This document shows positions 1 through 8,212 of a DNA stretch of 64,000 nt, piece by piece (positions within the stretch are counted from its first letter, which is position 1; each line of letters starts with the position of its first letter). A model generated the notes under the pieces. It did no database searches. It was not told the DNA's origin and saw nothing but the letters and a program-made list of their open reading frames with translations. A program made the position numbers and the translations under genes. The stretch is from Pseudomonas veronii (GTDB taxonomy: Bacteria; Pseudomonadota; Gammaproteobacteria; Pseudomonadales; Pseudomonadaceae), in the NCBI RefSeq assembly GCF_001439695.1, contig NZ_JYLL01000004.1, positions 124,001 to 188,000 of the forward strand, read 5' to 3'.

Positions 1-356
1 CAGACCACCATGATCAGCATAAAAGGCAGCAGCCAACCCAGCAGGCCGCTTAAAAAGGTATTGTCAGTGACCCCGGTGAAGCTCGCGCCCGACTGCGCCA
101 GGCTGGTGGCCAACGTCGGGTCGACCCGCACCGTCGTGAACAGGTTATGGCCGTCGATCGGCACTTGCAGCTTGCCGCTGATCTGGTCTTTCTCGACCTG
201 CAGGTCGCTGACTTTCTGCTCGTTCAGCAACTGCAGAAACTGACTGTACGGGATGCTTTGCACCACGCGGTGTTCCGTCCATAGAAACTGCACAACGGTG
301 AACACGACAAACGCGGTCAGAAAGTAAGACAGGTTCCACTGATGGTTCTTTTTCAT
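1..356 (-). CDS. ftsH: FtsH-type membrane AAA protease, N-terminal part (cut by window edge)
   Basis: Reading leftwards from an ATG at 356, 118 codons stay open to the edge of the window, so only the N-terminus is visible. It has the FtsH layout: a short cytoplasmic start, a first membrane helix at about residues 10-25, a periplasmic domain of about 70 residues containing the family-like segment IPYSQFLQLL, and a second helix (LLGWLLPFMLIMVVW) at about 103-118. The AAA and zinc-protease domains would lie outside. AAGG precedes the start at a good distance. It follows the triple-BON gene by 79 bp on the same strand and probably shares its promoter. The location suggests an accessory FtsH inside a stress island rather than the housekeeping copy; this is inference. 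Confidence 0.8.
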   Translation of the reverse strand, partial: MKKNHQWNLSYFLTAFVVFTVVQFLWTEHRVVQSIPYSQFLQLLNEQKVSDLQVEKDQISGKLQVPIDGHNLFTTVRVDPTLATSLAQSGASFTGVTDNTFLSGLLGWLLPFMLIMVV

Positions 357-435
357 GACCTTGACTCAAAAAAGGGCACGCAAGGCAGACACAAACGTTG
401 GATGCCCCAGTCGGCGCACTGGAGCCTGCATCACC

Positions 436-1083
436 TCAGGCGAGCAGCAGGTGATCTTCCACCCGCGTGACGCCCGGCACCGACCAGGCCGCCCGTTCTA
501 CGAGCTTGCGCTCGCGCCACAGGTGAACCTTGCCGTCGAGCCGGACCACATCACCGTCGACCCTGACATGAATATCCTTGGCGTCCACTTCAGCATTGCG
601 TTTGAGCGCATCTTCGATGCGTTTGCGGATATCGACGATGTCTACCCGCGGGCTCAGGGTCAGCCGATTATCCACCCCAAGCACGCCGGACAGCTTGCGC
701 ACCGCCTTCTCTACGGTTTCTTTCTGGTACTGCCAGTCGACTTGGCCTTCGAGGGTGATCCAGCCGTTCTGAACGATGACCTTAACCGCATTCGCCGGTA
801 CGTCGGCGCTCCAGTTGATGATGCTCAGGGCGCGGGAGGCGATGGTGTCGTCCGCGGTTCCGGCGCCTTTGTGCAGGCGCACCTGGATCTCCTCGGCGAC
901 TGCGCGCACGCCTTTGATGCCTTTTACCGCGTGCTCGGCGCAGACCTTCTGTTCATAGCTACTGACATGTCCGGTGAGCGTGACAACGCCGTTTTCCACG
1001 GCAACACCGATGCTGGCTGCATCGATCTGCGGTTGGAATTCAAGCTCTTCCATAATGGCTTTGCGCAAACTCAAGTCGCTCAT
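436..1083 (-). CDS. Triple-BON-domain protein, no signal peptide
   Basis: This 215-residue protein is built from three BON domains, at about residues 1-70, 75-145 and 148-215. Each carries the family pattern of an alpha-beta start followed by G-x-V-x-L-x-G-x-V (VVTLTGHV, WITLEGQV, VVRLDGKV). BON domains are thought to bind phospholipid or membrane surfaces, as in OsmY. OsmY is exported, but no signal sequence is visible here, so this protein should be cytoplasmic. GAGGA precedes the ATG. A paralogue of the same architecture lies at 3832-4512. It is the first gene of a likely unit with ftsH, transcribed from an ANR-type promoter at 1142-1182. Confidence 0.9.
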   Translation of the reverse strand: MSDLSLRKAIMEELEFQPQIDAASIGVAVENGVVTLTGHVSSYEQKVCAEHAVKGIKGVRAVAEEIQVRLHKGAGTADDTIASRALSIINWSADVPANAVKVIVQNGWITLEGQVDWQYQKETVEKAVRKLSGVLGVDNRLTLSPRVDIVDIRKRIEDALKRNAEVDAKDIHVRVDGDVVRLDGKVHLWRERKLVERAAWSVPGVTRVEDHLLLA

Positions 1084-1141
1084 GATGGTGTCCTCAATCG
1101 AATTCGTGGCTGATGACGGGCCGAGAGTGGCCAGTCACTGG

Positions 1142-1182
1142 TTTCTACGCTCGAACCACGGAAAATCATTGAGCTATATCAA
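1142..1182 (-). promoter_or_regulatory. ANR/FNR-type promoter of the BON-ftsH unit
   Basis: On the minus strand the dyad TTGATATAGCTCAA (1182-1169) is followed after exactly 21 bp by TAGAAA (1147-1142), a -10-like hexamer. This puts the dyad centre near -41.5. The same dyad style, spacing and hexamer recur upstream of the ABC exporter at 37875-37915. Confidence 0.7.
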
Positions 1183-1226
1183 CAAGGCCTGAGTGATTCA
1201 CTCATTGTGTGAAAGGCAGCCATTAG

Positions 1227-1267
1227 TTGACAAAGATCAGAGCGCGCGCCCTATGGCGCCAGATACT
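1227..1267 (+). promoter_or_regulatory. ANR/FNR-type promoter of the Usp/metallo-hydrolase unit
   Basis: The dyad TTGACAAAGATCAG (1227-1240) is followed after 21 bp by GATACT (1262-1267), with the Usp start codon about 100 bp further on. The same three elements recur at 29274-29314 and 37982-38022. Confidence 0.7.
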
Positions 1268-1366
1268 TGACCGACGGTTTTCAGTCACAACAACAGGGCA
1301 CCACGCTACTCGCTAGGACGTCGGGTTGCAGTCAGGTGATTACATGCGCCCAGGCCGAGGTATCTA

Positions 1367-2287
1367 ATGCTGCCACTCAAACGTATTTTATTGATTGCCC
1401 CCTCGGAGATGACACGCACCCCGGCCTTTGACCGGGCCCAGGCACTGGCCATTGCAACCGGCGCGTTGTTGCACATTGTGGCGTTTGATTATGTCGCATC
1501 GCTGGAGGTGGCCGGCCTGTTTGACCATGACGCGATGGCTCAGGCCAGGGAAGGCTACCTGCAGGTCCACCGCCACTGGTTGGAGCAGCAAGTGCGCTTT
1601 CAACGGCGTGCGGGGCTGGCGGTCAGCTGTGAAGTGGTGTGGGCCAAACCCAACCTGGCGCATGTGCTGGCGTATGTGAACGACTTTCACGCCGACCTGG
1701 TGATCAAAGACGTCCAGCATGTCTCGGCCCTTGACCGGACCTTCCATCAACCCCTGGATTGGCTGTTGTTGCGCGATTGTCCGGCCTGTCTGCACCTGGT
1801 CACCGACGCCAGGCACCCCAAACCGCTGAAAGTACTCGCGGCCATTGACCTGTCGCACCTCGAAGAACTCACATATGGGCTGAACGAGCGCGTCCTCGAA
1901 CTGGCTTCGACATTGGCGCATGTGTGCGATGCCCATCTGCACCTGCTCAATGTCAGCAACTGGTCGGTGGTGGGCGATACCCCCACGAGCGTGCCGACCC
2001 AAAGCCTGGATAGCAGTTTGGGCGAGGCGGTCAATGACGCGCAGGTGGAAGCCTTCGATGTGCTCGCCGAACGCTATGGGGTCGAGCAGGAACGCCAACA
2101 TGTGCTGACCGGCATTCCGCACAAAGTGATCAGCTTGTTCGCCCGGCGCAATGCATTCGACGTGGTGGTGCTTGGCACGGTCTATCGCGACAAGCTTGAC
2201 CGGCTGATCGGCAGCACCGCCGAGAGTGTGCTGAACCGCACCTCCTGCAGTTTGATGATCGTCAAGCCATCACCCTGGGTTGACTGA
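1367..2287 (+). CDS. Universal stress protein, tandem UspA domains
   Basis: The 306-residue product has two UspA folds, at about residues 1-145 and 150-306. The second keeps the nucleotide-binding-type end VVVLGTVYRDKLDRLIGSTAES, a G-2x-G-9x-G(S/T)-like signature; the first is degenerate. Tandem Usps of this type are cytoplasmic and in pseudomonads are typically induced by oxygen limitation and stationary phase. CCGAGG precedes the ATG. The metallo-hydrolase gene starts 35 bp downstream, so co-transcription is likely. The upstream promoter carries an ANR-type dyad at 1227-1240. A second tandem Usp lies at 23667-24551. Confidence 0.92.
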   Translation: MLPLKRILLIAPSEMTRTPAFDRAQALAIATGALLHIVAFDYVASLEVAGLFDHDAMAQAREGYLQVHRHWLEQQVRFQRRAGLAVSCEVVWAKPNLAHVLAYVNDFHADLVIKDVQHVSALDRTFHQPLDWLLLRDCPACLHLVTDARHPKPLKVLAAIDLSHLEELTYGLNERVLELASTLAHVCDAHLHLLNVSNWSVVGDTPTSVPTQSLDSSLGEAVNDAQVEAFDVLAERYGVEQERQHVLTGIPHKVISLFARRNAFDVVVLGTVYRDKLDRLIGSTAESVLNRTSCSLMIVKPSPWVD

Positions 2288-2322
2288 AACCACCGATTCC
2301 ATGAGACCTCAAGGACATAGCC

Positions 2323-3705
2323 ATGCGTATGACATTTCTCGGGGCGGCCGGTACGGTCACCGGCAGCAAGTACTTGCTGGAGCATCGCGACCTGCACGTA
2401 CTGATCGATTGCGGCCTGTTCCAGGGCTATAAGCAATTGCGCCTGCACAACTGGGACACGTTCCAGCTGCCGGTTCAAGACCTGCACGCCATCGTGTTGA
2501 CCCACGCCCACCTGGACCACAGCGGCTACCTGCCGGTACTGGTGCGCAACGGCTATCGCGGGCCGGTGTATGCCACGCCGGCCACCTGCGAGCTGGCGAA
2601 AATCCTCCTGCGCGACAGTGGCCGCCTGCAGGAAGAAGAGGCCGAATTCGCCAATCGGCATGGTTTCTCCAAGCACGACCCGGCGCTGCCGCTCTATACC
2701 GAACAGGACGCCGAGCGCGCGTTGAAGCTGCTGCGGCCGATCGAGCTGCACCACCGGGTCGCGATCGCGCCGGGCTTGACCATCCTGCTGCGTGACGCCG
2801 GGCATATTCTTGGCGCGGCGACGGTCGAAGTCGTCGCCGATGGCGTCACGCTGGTGTGTTCCGGCGACCTGGGGCGGCCAAACGATCCCCTGATGTTCGC
2901 CCCGGAAACCATCGAGCAGACCGATTACCTGCTGGTGGAATCCACCTACGGCGATCGTCGACACCCCGCTGAGCCTCCCGAACAGCAACTGGCGGACGTG
3001 ATCAACCGCACGGCGCTGCGGCGCGGCATCACCCTGGTGCCGTCGTTTGCGGTGGGGCGCGCGCAACTGCTGATGTATCACCTGTATCGACTCAAACAAC
3101 AGCACGCGATCCCGGACCTGCCGATCTACCTCAACAGCCCGATGGCCACCGACGTCACCCGCCTGTACCAGCGCTTTCGCTCAGAGCATCGGCTGTCGCT
3201 GGAGGACTGCCAGGGCATGTGCGATGGCACGCACTTTGTGTGTTCCGTGCAACAGTCGATTGACCTGGACCAGCAGCGCACCCCCGCGATCATCATTGCC
3301 GCCAGTGGCATGGCCACCGGTGGGCGGGTGCTGCACCACCTCAAGGCGCTGGCGCCCAACCCGCTCAACACCCTGTTGGTGCCAGGCTTTCAGGCCGGCG
3401 GCACACGTGGCGCGCAGATTGTCGCGGGTGTGCCGTCGGTGCGTATCCACGGCCAGGACGTGCCGATCAACGCCGAGGTGGTGCCGATGCAAACCCTGTC
3501 CGCACACGCCGATGCCGATGAAATCATGCAGTGGCTGCGCGGCTTCAAGCGTGCGCCGAAACACACCTACGTCGTACATGGCGAGCCGAACGCCTCGGAC
3601 GTGCTGCGGCGGCGCATCAGCCAGGAACTGGGCTGGTCGGTGTCGGTGCCGGAGTATCGGGACAGTGTCGAACTGCCGGCGGTCGCGCAGCCTTTGCCGG
3701 TCTAG
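2323..3705 (+). CDS. Metallo-beta-lactamase/beta-CASP RNA-processing-type hydrolase
   Basis: The 460-residue product contains the metal-binding motif HAHLDH (residues 61-66), the later metal ligands in DAGHILGA and CSGDLG, a beta-CASP insertion ending in SGMATGGRVLHHL, and the C-terminal LSAHAD and VHGE motifs. This is the CPSF73/YSH1-like family, whose members are RNA endo- or exonucleases. All visible metal ligands are present, so it is likely active. It lies 35 bp behind the Usp gene with GACCTCAAGGA upstream of the ATG. RNA turnover under energy limitation is a reasonable but untested role. Confidence 0.92.
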   Translation: MRMTFLGAAGTVTGSKYLLEHRDLHVLIDCGLFQGYKQLRLHNWDTFQLPVQDLHAIVLTHAHLDHSGYLPVLVRNGYRGPVYATPATCELAKILLRDSGRLQEEEAEFANRHGFSKHDPALPLYTEQDAERALKLLRPIELHHRVAIAPGLTILLRDAGHILGAATVEVVADGVTLVCSGDLGRPNDPLMFAPETIEQTDYLLVESTYGDRRHPAEPPEQQLADVINRTALRRGITLVPSFAVGRAQLLMYHLYRLKQQHAIPDLPIYLNSPMATDVTRLYQRFRSEHRLSLEDCQGMCDGTHFVCSVQQSIDLDQQRTPAIIIAASGMATGGRVLHHLKALAPNPLNTLLVPGFQAGGTRGAQIVAGVPSVRIHGQDVPINAEVVPMQTLSAHADADEIMQWLRGFKRAPKHTYVVHGEPNASDVLRRRISQELGWSVSVPEYRDSVELPAVAQPLPV

Positions 3706-3831
3706 CGCCAAAAAACGCGCCTGAATCACCGCTCCCGCGCCAAGGATGGGTACTTTCCGACCTGCTGAAAAACATCGCAACCGGATACGCTTTGGCTGAT
3801 TGAGACTTTTGAAAAATTCTGGAGCTTTTTT

Positions 3832-4512
3832 ATGAATACCGATGAAAAGCTTAGGCAACAGGTGATCGAAGAACTGAATTGGGACCTGGCACTCAAAGCC
3901 GATCAGATTTTGGTTCAAGTGTCCGATGGCATCGTCACGCTTTCCGGCAATGTCGCCAGTCACGCCGAGCGCTGGCACGCGGAACAGGCGGTCGCACATG
4001 TCGCCGGTGTCGTGGATCTGCTCAACCAGATCGATGTCGTGCTGCCTTCCAGTCATGTGCGGACCGACAGTGATCTTGTCGCGGCCGCCGTTTCCGCATT
4101 GCAATGGAATACCTCGCTGGCGGACCACCGCGTCAAAGTCAGCGTGACCGATGGCTGGCTGGTGCTCAGCGGAGAAGTGGACTCTGAGCATCAGCGCCAG
4201 ACGGCCGGCTATGCGGTGCGCTATCTGCAAGGGATCAAGGGGATCAGTAACGATATCGTCGTCAAGGCCCATGCCTCTGCGCAAACCATCAAGACCGATA
4301 TCGAATCAGCGTTTCGCCGCAAGGCGATCATCGACGCCCACGCTATCGACGTGCGCGTGGAGGGCGGGGAAGTCACGCTCTCGGGGGTTGTCGGATCGCT
4401 CCCGGAGCGGGATATGGCGCGGTTGACGGCATCGGGCACTGCGGGTGTGCAGAAGGTTGTCGACAATCTGATGGTATCGCCCAGCGGCCTTGAATCGCCG
4501 GGTTCGACATAA
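3832..4512 (+). CDS. Triple-BON-domain protein, second copy
   Basis: This 226-residue protein has three BON domains (about residues 5-75, 80-150 and 150-220) with repeated cores IVTLSGNV, WLVLSGEV and EVTLSGVV. No signal peptide is visible, so it is probably cytoplasmic like the paralogue at 436-1083; the two copies flank the Usp and metallo-hydrolase genes. TGGAG sits in front of the ATG at 3832. The 126 bp upstream hold no clear ANR dyad, so it may be read through from the Usp promoter. It converges on the regulator gene that ends at 4523. Confidence 0.9.
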   Translation: MNTDEKLRQQVIEELNWDLALKADQILVQVSDGIVTLSGNVASHAERWHAEQAVAHVAGVVDLLNQIDVVLPSSHVRTDSDLVAAAVSALQWNTSLADHRVKVSVTDGWLVLSGEVDSEHQRQTAGYAVRYLQGIKGISNDIVVKAHASAQTIKTDIESAFRRKAIIDAHAIDVRVEGGEVTLSGVVGSLPERDMARLTASGTAGVQKVVDNLMVSPSGLESPGST

Positions 4513-4522
4513 CCGTCCGCGA

Positions 4523-6367
4523 TTACCCGCGGATGAGTCCATTGCGTTTGTCATTGGCAGCCGCCGAGAGTGTTTTTTCGCCGGCTGCCAGGGCGATGCG
4601 GGCGAGTTCGGGAATCGACCTGGCTTCGGTCCTGCTCATGATCGACGCTCGGTGCTTTTCCACTGTCCGTTGACTGATCCCCAGGTTGGCAGCGATGTTT
4701 TTGCTCGGATGACCGTCCAGCACCATCGCCAGAATCTGGCGCTGCCGTGCGGTGAGGTGGTTGATATGGTCAATCGCAGCCTTGCGAAGGACCTGGGAAC
4801 TCTCGGTTGCGACTTGGCTGGCCAACGCTTTCTTCACGCTGGTTAACAGCTGCTGATAACGAAACGGCTTTTCAATGAAGTCGCATACCCCAGCCTTCAT
4901 CGCATCGACGACATCGGCAACGCGGCTGTTGCAACTGATCATCAGAACGGGCAACTCGTCGCCCTGTGCTTTAAGACGGGCCACCGTCTCAAGCCCGCTG
5001 ATGCCCGAGCGGCGCGCATCAATGATCAGGCAGCCCGGTTGGTCAGCGGTATAACTGTCGAGAAACTGCTCGGCAGCGCCGTAGTCGCGCACCAGGTAAC
5101 CTTCCGACTCCAATAGCGTGCGCAAGTCGCTGCGCAGCGCGGCGTCGTCGTCCACCACGTAAATGACGGGTTGGCGCGACGGGGGCATGGCGTGAACAGC
5201 GTGTACTTCGGCGTGTGTACTCAATGCACTGGCGAGGGTGACGCGCAGCAGGTTCAGGCTCACCGGTTTGCGAAGGAGCATGCAGTCGGCGGTCAGGGCG
5301 GACTGGGAAACCTGCTTTTTCGTCTCGGCGGTCAATATGACCGCGGGTGTGGCTCGACTGAATTGATCGCGAATCTTTTGCACCAGTTGGACGCCGTCCG
5401 AGGACCGCTCGAGCACGTGCTCGGTCAAGATCAGGTCCGGTTGAATGCCCGAGCGCGCGATCCATTCCAACGCGGCGACGCTATCGCGCACCGCTGCCGT
5501 TCGATAGCCCAGCGCCCCCAAACCGCAACTGAGCATATCGCCTAGCAGGGCGTCCGGTTCCACGATCAACAGCAGGCACGTGCGAGCCATGCCCAGCGCT
5601 CGAGCGTTCTGTTGCCTGCGCGCGCCGGGCTGAACGACTGACGGCGATAACGGCGCGCTGATGGAGATCAGCGTCGCGCGTTCGTCGGCGGTTTTGACCT
5701 GAAGCTGTAAACCCAGCATCGCGCTGAGTTCCGCTATCGAGCGAAGGGCAGGCTTGCCACAGGCACCCGGCAGCGAAGCCTCATAGACAGGCATCGACAC
5801 GATACGCAAGGCGTCGTCGCGGCTTTTGCAGCCCGCGAACCACAGCTCGATGCTCAGCCACTCCGAGTGGCGCCTGCAGCCCAGTGTCAGGCGCAGCGTA
5901 CTGGTACTGTCCATGATGTTGGCAAGCAGACCGCTCAAGAGTTGCCTGAGGCAATCGGGAAGGCTCCTGACCCACGACGAACACGGCACGATTCGCAGGT
6001 TGCGGTGCTGGGCGGCGGCCAACGGCAAAAAGTCTTGAGCCAATGCCTTGAAGAGGGCCTGTATGGGGAAATCCACCGCTGCGTGGCGATCATAGTCTGT
6101 CGCGGGGGCGGGTTGGTCGAGCCCGAATCGACTCAACAATTTCTCCAGCGTGGCATCCAATTGTTCAAGCACCCTGCGCGCCGGTGTCGCGGGGTCGAAT
6201 TCACAGGCCTCAAGCTGCCCGACGATGAGTGAAACCAATTGCGCGGTCTGGCGAAGTTTCTGATCGATGCCGCCCAACCGTTCAGCGGGGAGAGGACAGT
6301 AGGCCGATGCCGGGCCTGATGCCTGACGTGGCAACACATCTTCCGACATGGATTGCTTGACTTGCAT
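4523..6367 (-). CDS. Kinase-like/double-receiver/LuxR hybrid regulator
   Basis: From the ATG at 6367, chosen because AGGAGGGG stands directly before it, the protein has 614 residues. An in-frame upstream extension to 6517 exists but lacks a ribosome site. Domains: residues 1-255 resemble a histidine-kinase dimerisation and ATPase region without recognisable H, N or G boxes; receiver 1 is at about 262-385; receiver 2 (FixJ-like, DDD acidic pocket and IIDARRSG phosphoacceptor) at about 400-515; a LuxR/GerE helix-turn-helix (LTARQRQILAMV) at about 535-600. In receiver 1 the expected phosphoacceptor Asp is replaced by Glu (LILTEH), possibly locked on. Such a single-chain regulator could switch genes of this island; its targets cannot be read from sequence. 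Confidence 0.85.
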   Translation of the reverse strand: MQVKQSMSEDVLPRQASGPASAYCPLPAERLGGIDQKLRQTAQLVSLIVGQLEACEFDPATPARRVLEQLDATLEKLLSRFGLDQPAPATDYDRHAAVDFPIQALFKALAQDFLPLAAAQHRNLRIVPCSSWVRSLPDCLRQLLSGLLANIMDSTSTLRLTLGCRRHSEWLSIELWFAGCKSRDDALRIVSMPVYEASLPGACGKPALRSIAELSAMLGLQLQVKTADERATLISISAPLSPSVVQPGARRQQNARALGMARTCLLLIVEPDALLGDMLSCGLGALGYRTAAVRDSVAALEWIARSGIQPDLILTEHVLERSSDGVQLVQKIRDQFSRATPAVILTAETKKQVSQSALTADCMLLRKPVSLNLLRVTLASALSTHAEVHAVHAMPPSRQPVIYVVDDDAALRSDLRTLLESEGYLVRDYGAAEQFLDSYTADQPGCLIIDARRSGISGLETVARLKAQGDELPVLMISCNSRVADVVDAMKAGVCDFIEKPFRYQQLLTSVKKALASQVATESSQVLRKAAIDHINHLTARQRQILAMVLDGHPSKNIAANLGISQRTVEKHRASIMSRTEARSIPELARIALAAGEKTLSAAANDKRNGLIRG

Positions 6368-6766
6368 GATTACCCCTCCTGGCAAGACGCAAAGTCGTAT
6401 TGCCTGATGCGCAATCCTATGCAGTTTGTAAGGCGGCTTAATTGATCTATGTAAGTATTTACCGAACCCCGACGGTTCTAAACCGCTCGGTTGATCGCGA
6501 GCCAGCAGGCCATTCACGCTGAGCGCCTTGTTCAGGCCGCCTTTCGGTTCACATCACCGCGCTTTGCGCCAACGAAGTGCGCCGACGGCACCGTTAGAGT
6601 GCCCGCTCTTCAGGCCCTGGCCCGGGCTCAAGGGGGCAGACGTAAGTAGTTTCCGACGCTAGCCAGCTGAATGCATTCAGGCCAACGTAATGCCGGTTCG
6701 TGGGGACGGCGGCTGAAGGTAGCCGGTTGACGTTGGTTAACTCAATCTCATGGGAAGGCAACCGTT
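6368..6766. other. Divergent intergenic region, 399 bp
   Basis: No gene is seen. It separates the hybrid regulator from the aldehyde dehydrogenase. Besides the ANR-like site at 6442-6455 it holds a perfect 14-bp palindrome, CTGAATGCATTCAG, at 6667-6680, about 90 bp before the dehydrogenase start and of unknown meaning. A further TTGAC-GTTG-GTTAA element at 6727-6740 lies too close to the start codon to be an activator site. Confidence 0.5.
6414..6455 (-). promoter_or_regulatory. Degenerate ANR-like site upstream of the hybrid regulator
   Basis: On the minus strand CTTACATAGATCAA (6455-6442) has one good half-site (ATCAA) and one poor one. TAGGAT (6419-6414) follows after 22 bp. It resembles the other promoters here but is weaker. 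Confidence 0.4.
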
Positions 6767-8149
6767 ATGGCTTATACAACGATCAATCCATACAACGGCG
6801 AGTTGCTCGCACAATTCGATACGCTGACGGCTGAGCAACTGGAGCACAAACTGGCGGCTGCGGCGCAGTGCTATGCGACGTGGAAACACACAACGTATGC
6901 CCAGCGCGCCTCGATCATCGCGAAGGCCGGTGAATTGATGCATCAGCGCTTCGATGCCCTGGCCCGTAAGATCACACTGGAAATGGGCAAGCGCATCGAC
7001 GAGGCCCGAGGCGAAGTCAAATTCAGCGCCGATATCATGGCGTACTACGCCAAGAACGCGGAACGCTTCCTGGCCCCGCAAGCGCTGGAGCCGAGCCAAG
7101 GCGAGGCGCACATGGAGAGCAGCCCCATCGGCGTGATCTTCGGGGTCGAGCCGTGGAACTTTCCGTTCTATCAGTTGGCTCGCGTGGCCGGTCCGCATTT
7201 GATGGCAGGCAACGTGTTGGTGATCAAGCATGCTGGTTGCGTGCCTCAATGCGCGATGGCCTTCGAGCAAATCCTGCTCGAAGCCGGCGCGCCTGCCGGG
7301 CTTTATACCAACTTGTCGATCTCCCATGAACAGTCCAGACAGGTGGTCGATGACCCGCGTGTTCGCGGGGTTGCACTGACCGGCAGTGTCGCCGCGGGCC
7401 GCAGCCTGGCGGCCTGGGCCGGGCAGAACCTGAAACCGTCTTCCATGGAGCTGGGCGGCAGCGACGCGTTCATTGTGCTGGAAGACGCCGACCTGGAGCT
7501 GGCCGTCAAATGGGCGATCTGGGGGCGGATGTACAACTGCGGGCAGACCTGTTGCGCGGCAAAACGCTTCATTGTCGTGGATAAGGTCGCCGATGCCTTC
7601 CTGAAGGGCTTTCAGGCCGGGCTCGCGGCGCTGAAACCCGGCGATCCCATGGACGAAGCGACGACCCTGGGCCCGCTGTCTTCGGAAGCGGCATTGGTGC
7701 AGTTGCTCGGGCAGGTTCGCACGGCGACCGATCACGGAGCGAAGGTTCTGCTTGGGGGCACACGTATCGATCGCCCCGGCGCCTTTATGACGCCGACCAT
7801 TCTCACTGACATTGCCCCTGAAAACCCGGCGTTCCGGGATGAGTTCTTCGGCCCGGTGGCGCTGTTTTTCCGCGTCAAGGACGAAGACGCCGCGATTGCC
7901 CTGGCCAACGACTCCGACTTCGGCCTGGGCGGCTCGGTGTTTACACGTGACCTGGACAGGGGGCGTCGTGTGGCAAGTCGCGTCGAGACCGGGATGATGT
8001 TCATCAACAACATCAGTTGGAGCGACGCCGAGTTGCCCTTTGGCGGCATCAAGGACTCCGGCTATGGCCGCGAGTTGGGCGACATGGGTATCCAGCAGTT
8101 CGTGAATAAAAAACTGGTGCGTTACGTGTTGGCTCAGGCGCCGATCTGA
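6767..8149 (+). CDS. NAD(P)-dependent aldehyde dehydrogenase, succinate-semialdehyde type
   Basis: The 460-residue product has the aldehyde dehydrogenase fold: the WNFPF segment, general base E228 in MELGGSD, catalytic C262 in NCGQTCC and the late FGPVA motif. The starting pattern TTINPYNGE and overall length match GabD/YneI-like succinate-semialdehyde dehydrogenases, which oxidise the aldehyde to succinate in the cytoplasm. The substrate cannot be fixed from sequence. GGGAAGG precedes the ATG. It stands 63 bp before pntAA in the same direction, so the NAD(P)H it makes may feed the transhydrogenase; co-transcription is inferred. Confidence 0.9.
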   Translation: MAYTTINPYNGELLAQFDTLTAEQLEHKLAAAAQCYATWKHTTYAQRASIIAKAGELMHQRFDALARKITLEMGKRIDEARGEVKFSADIMAYYAKNAERFLAPQALEPSQGEAHMESSPIGVIFGVEPWNFPFYQLARVAGPHLMAGNVLVIKHAGCVPQCAMAFEQILLEAGAPAGLYTNLSISHEQSRQVVDDPRVRGVALTGSVAAGRSLAAWAGQNLKPSSMELGGSDAFIVLEDADLELAVKWAIWGRMYNCGQTCCAAKRFIVVDKVADAFLKGFQAGLAALKPGDPMDEATTLGPLSSEAALVQLLGQVRTATDHGAKVLLGGTRIDRPGAFMTPTILTDIAPENPAFRDEFFGPVALFFRVKDEDAAIALANDSDFGLGGSVFTRDLDRGRRVASRVETGMMFINNISWSDAELPFGGIKDSGYGRELGDMGIQQFVNKKLVRYVLAQAPI

Positions 8150-8212
8150 AGCCTTGTCCTGTTTACATTCCGGGTGCCCGGCCATGCGCGGGTGCCTTCA
8201 ACGGAGCGCGCG

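Noticed and set aside
6727..6740. TTGACGTTGGTTAA as an ANR site for the aldehyde dehydrogenase
   Set aside because: It lies only 27 bp before the start codon, leaving no room for a -10 and leader, and one half-site is off consensus.
6737..8185. Open frame of 482 codons on the minus strand
   Set aside because: It is antisense to the aldehyde dehydrogenase and shows no family features.
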